64,000 bases of DNA from contig NC_009485.1 of NCBI RefSeq assembly GCF_000015165.1, positions 6,157,501 to 6,221,500 of the forward strand. Reading direction: 5' to 3'. The notes below the pieces were generated by a model that saw nothing but the letters and a program-made list of their open reading frames with translations, was not told the origin of the DNA and did no database searches. The position numbers and the translations under genes are program-made. How positions within the stretch are numbered: the stretch's first letter is position 1; each line of letters opens with the position of its first letter. The DNA is from Bradyrhizobium sp. BTAi1. GTDB taxonomy: Bacteria > Pseudomonadota > Alphaproteobacteria > Rhizobiales > Xanthobacteraceae. Of the stretch, positions 1-8,853 are shown one piece after another.

Positions 1-788
1 GGCACGCCAGCCAGGAGACCAAGACTGAGATGACGTTCTCGGTGTTCGTGCCGGCGCATGATGCGGGCGCGAAACTGCCGGTGGTCTGGTATCTCTCCGG
101 CCTGACCTGCACGCATGCCAATGTCACCGAGAAAGGCGAGTTCCGCGCCGCCTGCGCCGAGCTCGGCCTGATCTTCGTCGCCCCCGACACCTCGCCGCGC
201 GGCGACGGCGTGCCCGGCGATCCCAACAATGCCTATGATTTCGGCCTCGGCGCCGGCTTCTATGTCGATGCGACGCAGGAGCCGTTCGCGAAGAACTATC
301 GCATGTGGAGCTACGTCACCGAGGAACTGCCGAGCGTGGTCGCGGCCAGTTTCCCGATCGATCCGCGCCGGCAGTCGATCATGGGCCACTCGATGGGCGG
401 CCATGGCGCGCTCACCGTGGCGTTGCGCAACCCGGACCGCTACCGGGCGGCCAGCGCGTTCGCGCCGATCGTCGCGCCCTCCCAGGTGCCGTGGGGCGAG
501 AAGGCCCTGGGCGGCTATCTCGGCGCGGACAAGGCGGCCTGGCGCAAGCACGATGCCGTGGCGCTGATCGAGGACGGCGCCCGCCTCTCCGATCTGCTGG
601 TCGATGTCGGCGATGCCGACCAGTTCCTGGCGCAGCAGCTGCGGCCCGAGCTCCTCAAGGCCGCCTGTGAGAAAGCCAACATCCCGCTGCTGCTGCGCAA
701 GCAGGACGGCTACGACCACAGCTACTACTTCATCTCCACCTTCATGGGCGACCATCTGCGCTGGCACGCGGCCCGGCTCGGGCGCTGA
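1..788 (+). CDS. fghA: S-formylglutathione hydrolase, 5' end cut by window edge
   Basis: Serine hydrolase that converts S-formylglutathione to glutathione and formate, the last step of glutathione-linked formaldehyde oxidation in the cytoplasm. The reading frame is open to the window edge: codons before the ATG at 30 read HASQETKTE, which fits the conserved N-terminal part of the family, so the true start lies upstream. The esterase-D fold is clear: nucleophile elbow GHSMGGHGAL, an acidic loop VDVGDADQF and a late His in GYDHSYYF give the catalytic triad. The other pathway enzymes (FrmA, Gfa) lie at 23-24.7 kb, so the pathway is split around the quinoprotein cluster. Confidence 0.95.
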   Translation, partial: HASQETKTEMTFSVFVPAHDAGAKLPVVWYLSGLTCTHANVTEKGEFRAACAELGLIFVAPDTSPRGDGVPGDPNNAYDFGLGAGFYVDATQEPFAKNYRMWSYVTEELPSVVAASFPIDPRRQSIMGHSMGGHGALTVALRNPDRYRAASAFAPIVAPSQVPWGEKALGGYLGADKAAWRKHDAVALIEDGARLSDLLVDVGDADQFLAQQLRPELLKAACEKANIPLLLRKQDGYDHSYYFISTFMGDHLRWHAARLGR

Positions 789-1079
789 CACCAGCGCGCA
801 CCTGATTTGCCCGGCGGGCGCGATGACGCGCGCGCCGGGCTCGCTTGTGGTCGCCGCCGGTCTCGTTTCAGCTGCGCGCAGACCGTAATTTCGGCAGGCC
901 GCGCAACGCCATCAGCCCTGTCCAGTTGGCGGACGAAAAAGATTAAACTTTCGGTTTTTCAAAAAACATGATTGTGTAGCCCCATCCCGCCTCGTCGAGA
1001 GGGCGTATCGCGGTCGTCACGAACGTGGAGGTGGGGATGCGGTGGACGCCGGCGGCGCGCAGCATGGTCGGGGCATAAC

Positions 1080-1385
1080 ATGTCCAGGAGCATGTGGACG
1101 AACGCGTCACGGCGTACGGCCAAGTCGCGCGGTCCTGGCATCCCGAAGCCGATGCCCCCGCGGCGGCGCGCGATCAGCGTGCTGTCGCGCACGGTGACCA
1201 GAAAGCCCGGCGCACCGGGGAGCACGCGAAGCAACCGTGAAAACCATCGCGCAGGGAGGGTCGGGATGTTCCCAGCCGAACCTGTGGTACCTGCCGCCTG
1301 CTTTTGTCTTCGCAGGCGGGCCATGGGGGCGGCAGGCTCCCGGCCTTCCCTGCGCCTCTCTGGTTTCCGAGGGGCGATCGATACG
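1080..1385. repeat. Dispersed intergenic repeat, family C copy 1
   Basis: Part of a gene-free stretch (789-1734). It matches, in inverted orientation, the sequence at about 32500-32765. Shared landmarks in order are an AGAAAGCC block next to a GC-rich CCGGGG block, the segment CGCGCAGGGA, then ACCTGTGGT, TGCCGCCTG, an inverted repeat CCGCCTGC/GCAGGCGG with a T-rich loop, and CCTTCCCTGCG. Open frames across it on both strands are low-complexity and inconsistent with each other, so I do not call a gene. Confidence 0.7.
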
Positions 1386-1464
1386 CACAGTTCGGGCGTC
1401 GTCCGCCGCGAGGATGCAGCCTCATGCCTGTCAATGCCATGGTCGATCAGATCGACGCAACATC

Positions 1465-1706
1465 GGGGCCTCATGGTTCGAGACGCGCCGTCGCGTGCAT
1501 CGATGGTGTGGCAGGCTTCAGCGCGCGGCGCTCCTCACCATGAGGATCGGGCTCCCAAATCGACGCGGCACATGGGCCATGAGCCGCGTACTCATGGAGA
1601 GGGGCTCGGCAGCAGTTTCGGCGAGCAATGTCTTGGATTTCGCCGCGCACTCACGCCTCATCCTGAGGAGCCCGCCTTTGGGCGGGCGTCGCGAAGGATG
1701 GCCACA
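1465..1706 (+). repeat. Dispersed intergenic repeat, family A copy 1
   Basis: Starts with CCTCATGGTTCGAGACGC and continues through GCGCTCCTCACCATGAGG to a closing block of CTCATCCTGAGGAGC and GGCGGGCGTCGCGAAGGATGG. Inside is a hairpin, CCATGAG (1577-1583) and CTCATGG (1591-1597), preceding GAGAGGGG. Related copies lie at about 31.3, 33.2, 37.9 and 41.9 kb. Confidence 0.8.
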
Positions 1707-1734
1707 TCCACCGGCCGGGCGATGCCCTCGTCGC

Positions 1735-2283
1735 CTATTGCGCCTGCGGCGCGCCGTAGTTCGGCGCCAGGAGGCGATTGCGGACCAGCCAGGCCATGGT
1801 GCGCGTCCAGGACTCGTCGGTATTGCCGCGCATGTCGGCGGTCATGGCCGCAACCGGCTGGCCGGTGTGAGCGTCGCGCAAATAGATGTTCATGTTGAGG
1901 ATCAGATTGGACACTTTCTGCACCGTCCCGGTCATCGCGAGATCGGCCCCGAGATCGGCAGCGAGCTTGACGTCACAGCCGCCGCAGGCCTGCAGATTGC
2001 TATGGTGCGCCGCATCGTTAACAGGGCCGATGTCGAGCACGCGAAATTGTCCGGAGTCGCGGAGCGCGGCGCGGAGTTGCTCGCCCGCCTGGGCCAACCG
2101 CCGCTGCTCGTCCTGGCGCGGGCCCTGCACCTCGCCCTGCAGGCTGCTGTCGATCAGCTCGAAGTCGAAGACGGCCACCTTGGGCGGCTCGGCATGCACA
2201 GATGCTGCTGAGATGAGGAGCAGCGACGCGAGGACGAAGGCGAGTTTCAAGGTCGTGATCCGAAATGATGCCACAGCGGCCAA
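1735..2283 (-). CDS. Exported DUF3280/DUF2380-type protein
   Basis: 182-residue protein with an N-terminal hydrophobic signal (LKLAFVLASLLLISAASVHA) followed by PPKVAVFDFELIDSSL, the opening beta-strand typical of the DUF3280/DUF2380 family, which tends to occur beside quinoprotein dehydrogenase genes. A Cys pair (ACGGC) lies mid-protein and a conserved-looking NMNIYLRDAHTGQ strand follows. Its biochemical role is unknown; a periplasmic location is inferred. It diverges from the ABC operon at 2356. The open frame begins at a TTG; a GTG at 2274 is an alternative and neither has a good ribosome-binding site, so the start is uncertain. Confidence 0.75.
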   Translation of the reverse strand: MAAVASFRITTLKLAFVLASLLLISAASVHAEPPKVAVFDFELIDSSLQGEVQGPRQDEQRRLAQAGEQLRAALRDSGQFRVLDIGPVNDAAHHSNLQACGGCDVKLAADLGADLAMTGTVQKVSNLILNMNIYLRDAHTGQPVAAMTADMRGNTDESWTRTMAWLVRNRLLAPNYGAPQAQ

Positions 2284-2355
2284 AAGCGGGGTTGAAAGCT
2301 AGGCCAATTCGGTCATCTTGCAACATGAAACCTCGCCAAGACAGGACGGGGAACA

Positions 2356-3558
2356 ATGGGAGGACTTGTGGTCCTGGGAGTTCTGGCCCGATGCCTGATC
2401 GGCGCGATCGGCCTCTTTGCGACCGCGGCGCACGCCGCGGAGCCCGTCGACATTGCGATCGGCTATCTCGGCCGCGCCGGCGCGCCGCAGACCTTGTCGC
2501 CGCTCGACCAGCCGGCGCCCGATGACGGCGTGGCCGGCGCGCGGCTCGCCATTGAGGACAACAACACCACCGGCAAATTCCTCAACCAGCGCTTCACCCT
2601 GATCGATCGTCGCGTGAAGGACGACGAGGACGCCGCACAGGCCGCCAATGAGCTGGCCGGCAAGACCGGCTTCATCCTCGCCGACCTGCCGGCCGATACG
2701 CTGCTCAAGGTTGCTGATGCCTTGCGCGGACGCGGCACCACCCTGCTCAATGTCGGTTCAACCGACGATCGGCTGCGCGAGCAGGATTGCCGCGCCAACG
2801 TGCTCCATGTCGCGCCGACGCGCTCGATGCTGGCCGATGGCCTGGCGCAATATCTGGTCTGGAAGCAATGGAAGCGCTGGCTGCTCGTCACCGGCTCACA
2901 TGACAATGACAAACTGTTCGCCGACGCGCTGCGCCGCGCCGCCACCCGCTTCGGCGCCAAGATCGTCGAGGAGCGCAGCTTCGAGGACACGGGCGGCGCC
3001 CGCCGCACCGATTCCGGCGTCACCCTGATCCAGCGCCAGATGCCGGTGTTCACGCAGAAGGCGCCGGCCTATGACGTCCTCGTCGCCGCCGATGAGAGCG
3101 AGGTGTTCGCCAACTATCTGCCCTACCGCACCTGGGATCCGCGCCCGGTCGCCGGCTCCGCGGGACTGCGGCCCACCAGCTGGGACCCGGCGCAGGACCA
3201 ATGGGGCGCGACGCAGTTGCAGAACCGCTTCATGAAGCTGGCCTCGCGCCGCATGGACGCCCTGGACATGCAGGCCTGGATGGCCGTGCGCATGGTCGGC
3301 GAGGCGGCCTCGCGCACCAATTCCGGCGACGCCAAGGCGATGGCCGACTACCTCAAGGGCCCGAACTTCACCATCGCCGCCTTCAAGGGCACGAGGCTCT
3401 CCTTGCGCGACTGGAACCTGCAACTGCGCCAACCGATCCTTTTGGCCGACGGCCGCATGATCGTCTCGGTCTCGCCGCAGGAAGGTTTCCTGCACCAGGT
3501 CTCCGAGCTGGACACGCTCGGCGTCGACCGCCCCGAAACCAAGTGCAAGCTGCAATGA
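2356..3558 (+). CDS. Quinoprotein-associated ABC transporter substrate-binding protein
   Basis: 400-residue periplasmic binding protein with a signal peptide ending near TAAHAAEP. It has the two-lobe type-I fold of the branched-chain amino acid binding family, shown by IAIGYLGRAG, GARLAIEDNN, ILADLPADTLL and a long C-terminal lobe. This subtype accompanies PQQ alcohol dehydrogenases (PQQ-ABC binding family). It is first in an operon with a beta-propeller protein, ATPase, permease and exported helical protein, an order like the lanthanide-linked lut cluster of Methylobacterium. The ligand is unknown; a lanthanide complex, PQQ or alcohol are all possible. The AGGACGGGG stretch before the ATG supports the start. 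Confidence 0.85.
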   Translation: MGGLVVLGVLARCLIGAIGLFATAAHAAEPVDIAIGYLGRAGAPQTLSPLDQPAPDDGVAGARLAIEDNNTTGKFLNQRFTLIDRRVKDDEDAAQAANELAGKTGFILADLPADTLLKVADALRGRGTTLLNVGSTDDRLREQDCRANVLHVAPTRSMLADGLAQYLVWKQWKRWLLVTGSHDNDKLFADALRRAATRFGAKIVEERSFEDTGGARRTDSGVTLIQRQMPVFTQKAPAYDVLVAADESEVFANYLPYRTWDPRPVAGSAGLRPTSWDPAQDQWGATQLQNRFMKLASRRMDALDMQAWMAVRMVGEAASRTNSGDAKAMADYLKGPNFTIAAFKGTRLSLRDWNLQLRQPILLADGRMIVSVSPQEGFLHQVSELDTLGVDRPETKCKLQ

Positions 3559-3683
3559 TGTCGGATCTGATCATGCTGATGAAGATGTTGTGTCCGACAC
3601 GCTGGAAGCGTTTCCATTGGCAGGGTGACCGGTATGGATCCGTCCGCCAGGCAATGACCAACGACGACGCGAGCGCGATGCCA

Positions 3684-3812
3684 GCCTCTCCCCGCCTGCC
3701 GGGAGAGGCCGGATTGCATCGGAGATGCAATCCGGGTGAGGGGGGCTCTGCGCACGCCGTGCTCACGGAGACGGCCCCTCTTCCCGTGAAGACCGGGGAG
3801 AGGGAGCGCACC
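3684..3812 (+). repeat. Dispersed intergenic repeat, family B copy 1
   Basis: Sits between the binding-protein gene and the beta-propeller gene of one operon. It begins CCTCTCCCCGCC, holds a perfect 12-bp hairpin CCGGATTGCATC (3709-3720) / GATGCAATCCGG (3724-3735), then GTGAGGGGG and ends GGGGAGAGGGAGCGCACC. Related copies are at 34.1 and 50.7 kb. Confidence 0.8.
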
Positions 3813-3854
3813 GTCCGTGCCGCGAGATCTCGAATTTATCTTACGAAGGGCCGA

Positions 3855-4862
3855 ATGAGAGAATTGTGCCGCAGGCAGTTCGCCAGGGGCCTGCGACTGG
3901 CAGCCGGCCTGCTCACCGCCGCGCTGTTGCTGGCGCAGGCATCCCCCGCCTTCGCCTATGTCGCCTTCGTCTCCAACGAGAAGGGCAACACGGTCTCCGT
4001 CATCGACACCGACACCTGGACCGTGACCAAGACCATCAAGGTCGGCCAGCGGCCGCGCGGCATCGCGTTCACCCGTGACGGCAAGTTCGTGATGGTGGCG
4101 GTCGGCGACGACGACACGATCCAGGTGATCGATGCCAAGAAGATGGAGGTGGTGGACACCCTGCCCTCCGGCCCCGATCCCGAGCTGTTCGCGCAGGATG
4201 CGGCCGGCAAGACGCTCTATGTGGCGAACGAGAACGACAACACCGTCACGGTGCTCGACCTCGAGAAGCGCGTCCGCATCGGCGACGTCCAAGTCGGCGT
4301 CGAGCCGGAAGGCATGATGCTCAGTCCGGACGGCAAGATCCTGATCTGCACCTCCGAGACTACCAACATGGCGCATTTCATCGACACGGCGACGCGCAAG
4401 ATCGTCGCCAACGTGCTGGTCGATGCGCGGCCGCGCTATGCCGAGTTCAAGACCGACGGATCGGAGCTGTGGGTCTCGGCCGAAATCGGCGGCACGGTCT
4501 CGATCATCGATCCGGCCAAGCGCGAGGTCACCGGCAAGATCAAGTTCGCCGTGCCGGGCCTGCGCAGCGAGGCGATCCAGCCGGTCGGCATCAGCCTGAC
4601 GAAGGATGGCAAGACCGGCTTCGTCGCACTCGGCCCCGCCAACCGCGTCGCTGTCGTCGACGGCGCCACGCATGAGGTGAAGAAATATCTCCTGGTCGGT
4701 CAGCGCGTCTGGCACATGGAGTTCACGCCCGACGAGAAATATCTGCTCGTCACCAACGGCGTCTCCAACGACGTGTCGGTGATCGACGTGGCGGCGCAGA
4801 AGGTGATCAAGACCATCCAGGTCGGCGAACTGCCCTGGGGCATCACGATTGCACAACCATGA
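3855..4862 (+). CDS. Quinoprotein-associated YVTN beta-propeller protein
   Basis: 335-residue exported protein. The signal peptide is LRLAAGLLTAALLLAQASPAFA. About seven repeats of the YVTN type follow (YVAFVSNEKGNTVSVIDT, TLYVANENDNTVTVLDL, YLLVTNGVSNDVSVIDV), giving a beta-propeller. This family is linked to PQQ-dependent catabolism and sits beside the ABC genes in methylotrophs; a periplasmic binding or delivery role is inferred. I chose the ATG at 3855 because it immediately precedes the signal peptide; the frame is open upstream but runs through repeat B. The stop overlaps the ATPase start by 4 bp (ATGA). Confidence 0.85.
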   Translation: MRELCRRQFARGLRLAAGLLTAALLLAQASPAFAYVAFVSNEKGNTVSVIDTDTWTVTKTIKVGQRPRGIAFTRDGKFVMVAVGDDDTIQVIDAKKMEVVDTLPSGPDPELFAQDAAGKTLYVANENDNTVTVLDLEKRVRIGDVQVGVEPEGMMLSPDGKILICTSETTNMAHFIDTATRKIVANVLVDARPRYAEFKTDGSELWVSAEIGGTVSIIDPAKREVTGKIKFAVPGLRSEAIQPVGISLTKDGKTGFVALGPANRVAVVDGATHEVKKYLLVGQRVWHMEFTPDEKYLLVTNGVSNDVSVIDVAAQKVIKTIQVGELPWGITIAQP

Positions 4863-5701
4863 CGCTCAACGCACCCGCTCTCGATTCCACAACCTCGGCA
4901 CCACAGCCGACGTCCAATCAGGTGCCAGCGCTGTCGGTCGCTGGCGTCAATCATTCCTACGGCGCCCGCAAGGCGCTCAACGATGTCAGCTTCGCGGTGC
5001 GGCCGGCAAGCTTCACCGCCCTGCTCGGCCTCAACGGCGCTGGCAAGAGCACGCTGTTCTCGCTGATCACCCGCCTGTTCGCGGTGCAGACCGGGCATAT
5101 CGGCATTTTCGGCCATGACATCGGCCGCACGCCGGGCGAGGCGCTGCGGCTGCTCGGCGTCGTGTTCCAGCCGCGCACGCTCGATCTCGATCTGTCGCTG
5201 ACCCAGAACCTGCTCTATCACGCCGCGCTGCATGGCATAGCGCGCCGCGAGGCCCGCGCGCGCAGCGCGGAGCTGCTCGCGCGGATCGGCCTTGCCGACC
5301 GCGCTGGCAACAAGGTGCGCGATCTCTCCGGCGGCCAGATGCGCCGGCTGGAGATCGCCCGCGCCCTGCTGCATCGGCCACGGCTGTTGCTGCTCGACGA
5401 GGCGACGGTCGGGCTCGACGTCAAGGCCCGCGCCGATATCGTCGGTCATGTCCGCCAGCTCGTCACCGAACAGGGCATCGGCGTGCTCTGGGCGACGCAT
5501 CTGTTCGACGAGATCGCCGCGACCGACGATCTCGTCGTGTTGCATCAGGGCCGCGTCCTGGCGCGCGGACCGGTGCCGCAGGTGATCGCCGAGGCTGGCG
5601 CGGCGGATGTCAATGCGGCGTTCGCGCGGCTGACGACCCAGGCCAGTCCGTCCAGTGTCAATCCGGTCAGTGTCAATCCGGCGCGGAGTGCGGACGCATG
5701 A
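4859..5701 (+). CDS. Quinoprotein-associated ABC transporter ATP-binding protein
   Basis: 280-residue cytoplasmic ATPase. Walker A is GLNGAGKST, the signature is LSGGQMRRLEIARAL, and Walker B is RLLLLDEATVGLD followed by the switch His in LWATHLFDE. The architecture is that of drug/export-type (ABC-2, DrrA/NodI-like) ATPases, which pairs with the ABC-2-type permease that follows. That is odd for a cluster led by an import-type binding protein, so transport direction cannot be deduced. The C-terminal 25 residues are low-complexity, with a repeated SVNPVSVNPA. It overlaps both neighbours by 4 bp, so translational coupling is likely. Confidence 0.9.
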   Translation: MTLNAPALDSTTSAPQPTSNQVPALSVAGVNHSYGARKALNDVSFAVRPASFTALLGLNGAGKSTLFSLITRLFAVQTGHIGIFGHDIGRTPGEALRLLGVVFQPRTLDLDLSLTQNLLYHAALHGIARREARARSAELLARIGLADRAGNKVRDLSGGQMRRLEIARALLHRPRLLLLDEATVGLDVKARADIVGHVRQLVTEQGIGVLWATHLFDEIAATDDLVVLHQGRVLARGPVPQVIAEAGAADVNAAFARLTTQASPSSVNPVSVNPARSADA

Positions 5702-6552
5702 CCCTCACCACCATTCATCCCGCCACGCCGACCCGCAGCGGCTTTTCCGCCGGCGAGTATATCACCTGCCTCACCGGCATCGTCTGGCGCGAGGGCTTGC
5801 GTTTCCTGCATCAGCGCGAGCGCTTCGTCTCGGCGCTGGTGCGACCGCTGGTCTGGCTGTTCATCTTCGCCGCCGGCTTCCGACAGGTGCTCGGCATCTC
5901 GATCATCCCGCCTTATGAGACCTACATTCTCTATGAGGTCTATATCGCACCAGGCCTGATGGCGATGATCCAGCTGTTCAACGGCATGCAGTCGTCGCTG
6001 TCCATGGTCTACGACCGCGAGATGGGCAATATGCGCACGCTGCTCGTCAGCCCGCTGCCGCGCGGCTACCTGCTGTTCTGCAAGCTGCTCGCCGGCACCG
6101 CCGTCTCCGTGCTGCAGGTCTATGCGTTTCTCGCCATCGCCTGGTTCTGGGACATCACACCACCGCCGATGGGCTACCTCACGGTGCTGCCCGCCCTGAT
6201 CCTGTCCGGCCTGATGCTCGGCGCGCTGGGCATGCTGATCTCCTCCGGCATCAAGCAGCTGGAGAATTTCGCCGGCGTGATGAACTTCGTGATCTTTCCG
6301 ATGTTCTTCGCCTCCTCGGCGCTCTACCCGCTGTGGCGCGTCGAGGAAGGCAGCCCCTGGCTCGCTTATCTCTGCGAAGCCAATCCATTCACCCATGCGG
6401 TCGAGCTCATTCGCTTCGCCCTCTACGGCAAGTTGAACTGGGTCTCTCTGGCCGTGGTCGGCGGCTGTACGGCCGTGTTCATGATCGGCGCGATCCTGGC
6501 CTACGATCCGTCGCGTGGTTTTGTCAGGCGTGGTCCCGGAGGCGAGGCATGA
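5698..6552 (+). CDS. Quinoprotein-associated ABC-2-type permease (PedC-like)
   Basis: 284-residue inner-membrane protein with about six hydrophobic segments (LVRPLVWLFIFAAGF, YILYEVYIAPGLMAMIQLF, LTVLPALILSGLMLGALGMLI, MNFVIFPMFFASSALYPLW, VSLAVVGGCTAVFMIGAIL). It is an ABC-2-type permease of the kind found in phenylethanol/alcohol quinoprotein clusters. NPFTHAVELIRFALYG is the typical conserved C-terminal element. Partner of the ATPase at 4859, which it overlaps by 4 bp; it also overlaps the next gene by 4 bp. Confidence 0.88.
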   Translation: MTLTTIHPATPTRSGFSAGEYITCLTGIVWREGLRFLHQRERFVSALVRPLVWLFIFAAGFRQVLGISIIPPYETYILYEVYIAPGLMAMIQLFNGMQSSLSMVYDREMGNMRTLLVSPLPRGYLLFCKLLAGTAVSVLQVYAFLAIAWFWDITPPPMGYLTVLPALILSGLMLGALGMLISSGIKQLENFAGVMNFVIFPMFFASSALYPLWRVEEGSPWLAYLCEANPFTHAVELIRFALYGKLNWVSLAVVGGCTAVFMIGAILAYDPSRGFVRRGPGGEA

Positions 6553-7163
6553 GGTCGAGAGCTGTGTTGGCGGGGATCGTGCTCATGGCGGCGTCGGCCG
6601 CGCCTGCCCTGGGCGCCGATCCGCGCTATCCCGACTGGCCCTGCCCGCAGGCCAAGGTGCCGGAGATCTCGATCGCCGCGGTCTGGTCGGGCCCAGCGAT
6701 CGATGACGTCGGCACGAATTGGAAGGACGACGCCAAGATCGCGGAACTTGTCGCCAAGCTCGCCGCGCGCCGCATCCCGCTGGAACAGGCGCAGAAGGAC
6801 ATTTCCGATTTCCTCACCGGCACAGCGGAAGAGAAGACCCGCAAGGGCAAGCTGCTGTTCGCAGGCCTGTTCGATACGCTGAACGCACAACGGACCTCGG
6901 TCATGAACGGCCTGGAGCGCGTGATGCGCAAGCAGCGTGAGGCGGTCGAGAAGGTCCGCGGCGACACCATTGCGCTGCAGGAGATGCAAAGCAGCGCGAC
7001 GCGCGACGAGGCCAAGATCGAGGAGTTGGGCAATCAGCTCAACTGGGAGACGCGCATCTTCGAGGACCGCCGTCGCGTGATGAAATTCGTCTGCGAGGTC
7101 CCGACCGCCATCGACCAGCGCCTGTTCGCGCTCGCCCGCGAGATCCAGCAGGACATGGAGTAG
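6549..7163 (+). CDS. Exported helical protein of the quinoprotein ABC operon
   Basis: 204 residues. Signal peptide AVLAGIVLMAASAAPALGA, then PDWPCPQAKVPEISIAAVWSGP and a long, charged, probably coiled-coil region (about residues 60-190) rich in E, K, R and Q. One Cys lies near each end of the mature protein (WPCPQ and FVCEVP). I recognise it only as a periplasmic protein associated with these operons; no enzymatic motif is visible. The ATG at 6549 overlaps the permease stop and gives a clean signal peptide, so I prefer it to upstream starts in the same frame. Confidence 0.75.
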   Translation: MRSRAVLAGIVLMAASAAPALGADPRYPDWPCPQAKVPEISIAAVWSGPAIDDVGTNWKDDAKIAELVAKLAARRIPLEQAQKDISDFLTGTAEEKTRKGKLLFAGLFDTLNAQRTSVMNGLERVMRKQREAVEKVRGDTIALQEMQSSATRDEAKIEELGNQLNWETRIFEDRRRVMKFVCEVPTAIDQRLFALAREIQQDME

Positions 7164-7254
7164 CTGCGGTGTCGTCGCTCGCCACAACAAGGGACCATGA
7201 GCGAGTGCACCGCCCCCTCCACGTCCTCATGCGCAGGGCTGACGCGCGCATCCA

Positions 7255-7310
7255 CGTCTTTCCGCGTGGCACGACGTCGATGGCCGGGACAAGCCCGGCC
7301 ATCACGAGCC
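7255..7310. repeat. Palindromic repeat between convergent genes, possible terminator
   Basis: A 10-bp perfect hairpin GATGGCCGGG (7279-7288) / CCCGGCCATC (7294-7303) with loop ACAAG, preceded by a smaller CCACG/CGTGG stem. It lies between convergent genes ending at 7163 and 7352. There is no T-run, so it is more likely a dispersed palindromic unit that may block read-through than a classic rho-independent terminator. Confidence 0.55.
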
Positions 7311-7351
7311 AAACAACTGACGATGTAACGCGCGGTCACGAGCCGGGGCGC

Positions 7352-7915
7352 TCACTCCTCCGGCCGCGGCTCGGGCTGCGTCTGCTGCAACGGCAGGTCG
7401 GCGCGGGCCCAGCCGTCGGTCCCGTCGGGATACCAGGCGACGGCACGATAGCCATAGGTCAGCGCCCGCTTGGCGGCGTTCCAGGACATCCAGCAGTCCT
7501 CAAGACAGTAGAATACGAGCATGCGGCCGAGATCGCCGCCCGACGCCTGGGCCAGGCCGCGCTTCAAATAGTCCTCCGTCGCCGCCGCCAGCACGCCATA
7601 GCCGGTGTCCGGCAGCCAGATGCTGCCGGGAATGTCGAGACGCGGCTGCTCGCGCCAGACTGTGCCGACGGGGAGGCTTTTCGGCTTCGGCGGCCGCGGC
7701 AGGACATCGATAAAGGCCGCGGATTTCGTCCGCCAGATCGCTTCGGTCTCCGACGTGGACAGCACCCGCGCGCCGTTCAGCGTCGTCGGCACCGGCGCGC
7801 GGTAGTTCTCGGTGCGATAGCCGGGCGGCTCCGCCACGAGATCGTCAGCCCACGCGGCCACCGCGATCAGCAGCAGCGCGGCCGCCAGGACAATCGCGGT
7901 GAGCCGAACGATCAT
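7352..7915 (-). CDS. PQQ-associated CXXCW-motif, rhodanese-like protein
   Basis: 187-residue exported protein (signal IVLAAALLLIAVAAWA). The diagnostic CLEDCW (CxxCW) lies in a rhodanese-like fold: FIDVLPRPP corresponds to the front of the domain, VFYCLEDCWMSWNAAKRALTYGYRAVAWYPDGTDGW to the active-site loop and C-terminus. The family occurs with PQQ-dependent alcohol oxidation. A periplasmic redox or sulfur-transfer function is inferred, and the SoxYZ-like carrier and MBL hydrolase nearby support that. Its start overlaps the stop of the binding protein at 7912. Confidence 0.88.
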   Translation of the reverse strand: MIVRLTAIVLAAALLLIAVAAWADDLVAEPPGYRTENYRAPVPTTLNGARVLSTSETEAIWRTKSAAFIDVLPRPPKPKSLPVGTVWREQPRLDIPGSIWLPDTGYGVLAAATEDYLKRGLAQASGGDLGRMLVFYCLEDCWMSWNAAKRALTYGYRAVAWYPDGTDGWARADLPLQQTQPEPRPEE

Positions 7916-8787
7916 GGCTTCGCCGCAGCTTCGGCGGTGATCAGATGATTGCTCTCATCGAGCAGCGGCACGCCGAAATCCAGCAGGATCTTGTTGATCT
8001 CGCCCTGGTTCTCCTGGATCAGCTTGTTGAGCTGCCGCCGCCAGTTCTGGTCGGCGCCGCGCACGCCCATGGCGATGCGGTAGATCAGCTTCGGGCCGGA
8101 CGTCTCCTTGACCAGCGGCGTCACGTGCAATTGCGGGTTTGCCTGCTTGGCGTAATAGCCGGCCATCGGGCCCCACAGCACGCCGGCATCGATCTCACCG
8201 GATTTCAGGTCGTTGATCATCGCCTCGGCCGACGAATCCACCCGGGTATCGATCATCAACGGATAGGGCTTTGCCGTCGGCATCAGCCCGGCGAGCGCCA
8301 TGTTGGTCGCTGGCGGCGTGCCGGCCACGATGCCGATATGCTTGCCCTTGAGCTTGGGGTCTTCCAGCGTGGTGACATCGGCAAGATCGGAGCCCGGCTT
8401 GGTCACGATCGCATAGGCCGTCCGGTAATAGGGGCTCGTGCTCTGCACCAGATCATCCCCTTGCGGGAAGCCCATGATCACGTCGCAGCGATGCGAGCCG
8501 AGCGTCATGCGCACGAAACCCGTCGCCTGCGGGAAGAACGTGTAATCGACCTTCTTCTGCAGCTTGACGGCGAGGAACTCGGCGAGCTTGTTCTCGAAGC
8601 CTTCGCCCTTCTCGTTCGAGAACGGCAGGTTGCGCGGGTCGGCGCAGACCCGGAGCACCTTCGGGTCGACCAGCTCGATCGACAGGTCCAGCCCGTCATT
8701 GCTCTGCGCGTGAGACGCAACTGGTCCGAGCAGCGAGAGCCCCGCGGCCACAGCCAGCGAGCACGCGAGTTTGCGACGTTTCGTCAT
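7912..8787 (-). CDS. Quinoprotein-associated MoxJ/XoxJ-like periplasmic binding protein
   Basis: 291 residues from the ATG at 8787; signal KLACSLAVAAGLSLLGPVASHA. The family-3 binding-protein fold is visible in LRVCADPRNLPFSNEKGEGFENKLAEFLA, GSHRCDVIMGFPQGDDLVQSTSPYYRTAYAIV and GEIDAGVLWGPMAGYYA. This is the quinoprotein-dehydrogenase-associated group to which MoxJ and XoxJ belong, thought to help activate the dehydrogenase rather than feed a transporter. An upstream ATG at 8799 is an alternative start. It is co-transcribed with the CXXCW protein and diverges from the MBL gene. Confidence 0.87.
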   Translation of the reverse strand: MTKRRKLACSLAVAAGLSLLGPVASHAQSNDGLDLSIELVDPKVLRVCADPRNLPFSNEKGEGFENKLAEFLAVKLQKKVDYTFFPQATGFVRMTLGSHRCDVIMGFPQGDDLVQSTSPYYRTAYAIVTKPGSDLADVTTLEDPKLKGKHIGIVAGTPPATNMALAGLMPTAKPYPLMIDTRVDSSAEAMINDLKSGEIDAGVLWGPMAGYYAKQANPQLHVTPLVKETSGPKLIYRIAMGVRGADQNWRRQLNKLIQENQGEINKILLDFGVPLLDESNHLITAEAAAKP

Positions 8788-8853
8788 TGTTATTTCCATC
8801 CCTATGGAGCGCATCGAGGTATTTTTGGAAATGCTAGGCTGCCGGCCTCGCGC

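Noticed and set aside
959..1898. Overlapping frames on both strands in the first large gap
   Set aside because: They cross dispersed repeats, have skewed composition and show no domain; treated as repeat sequence.
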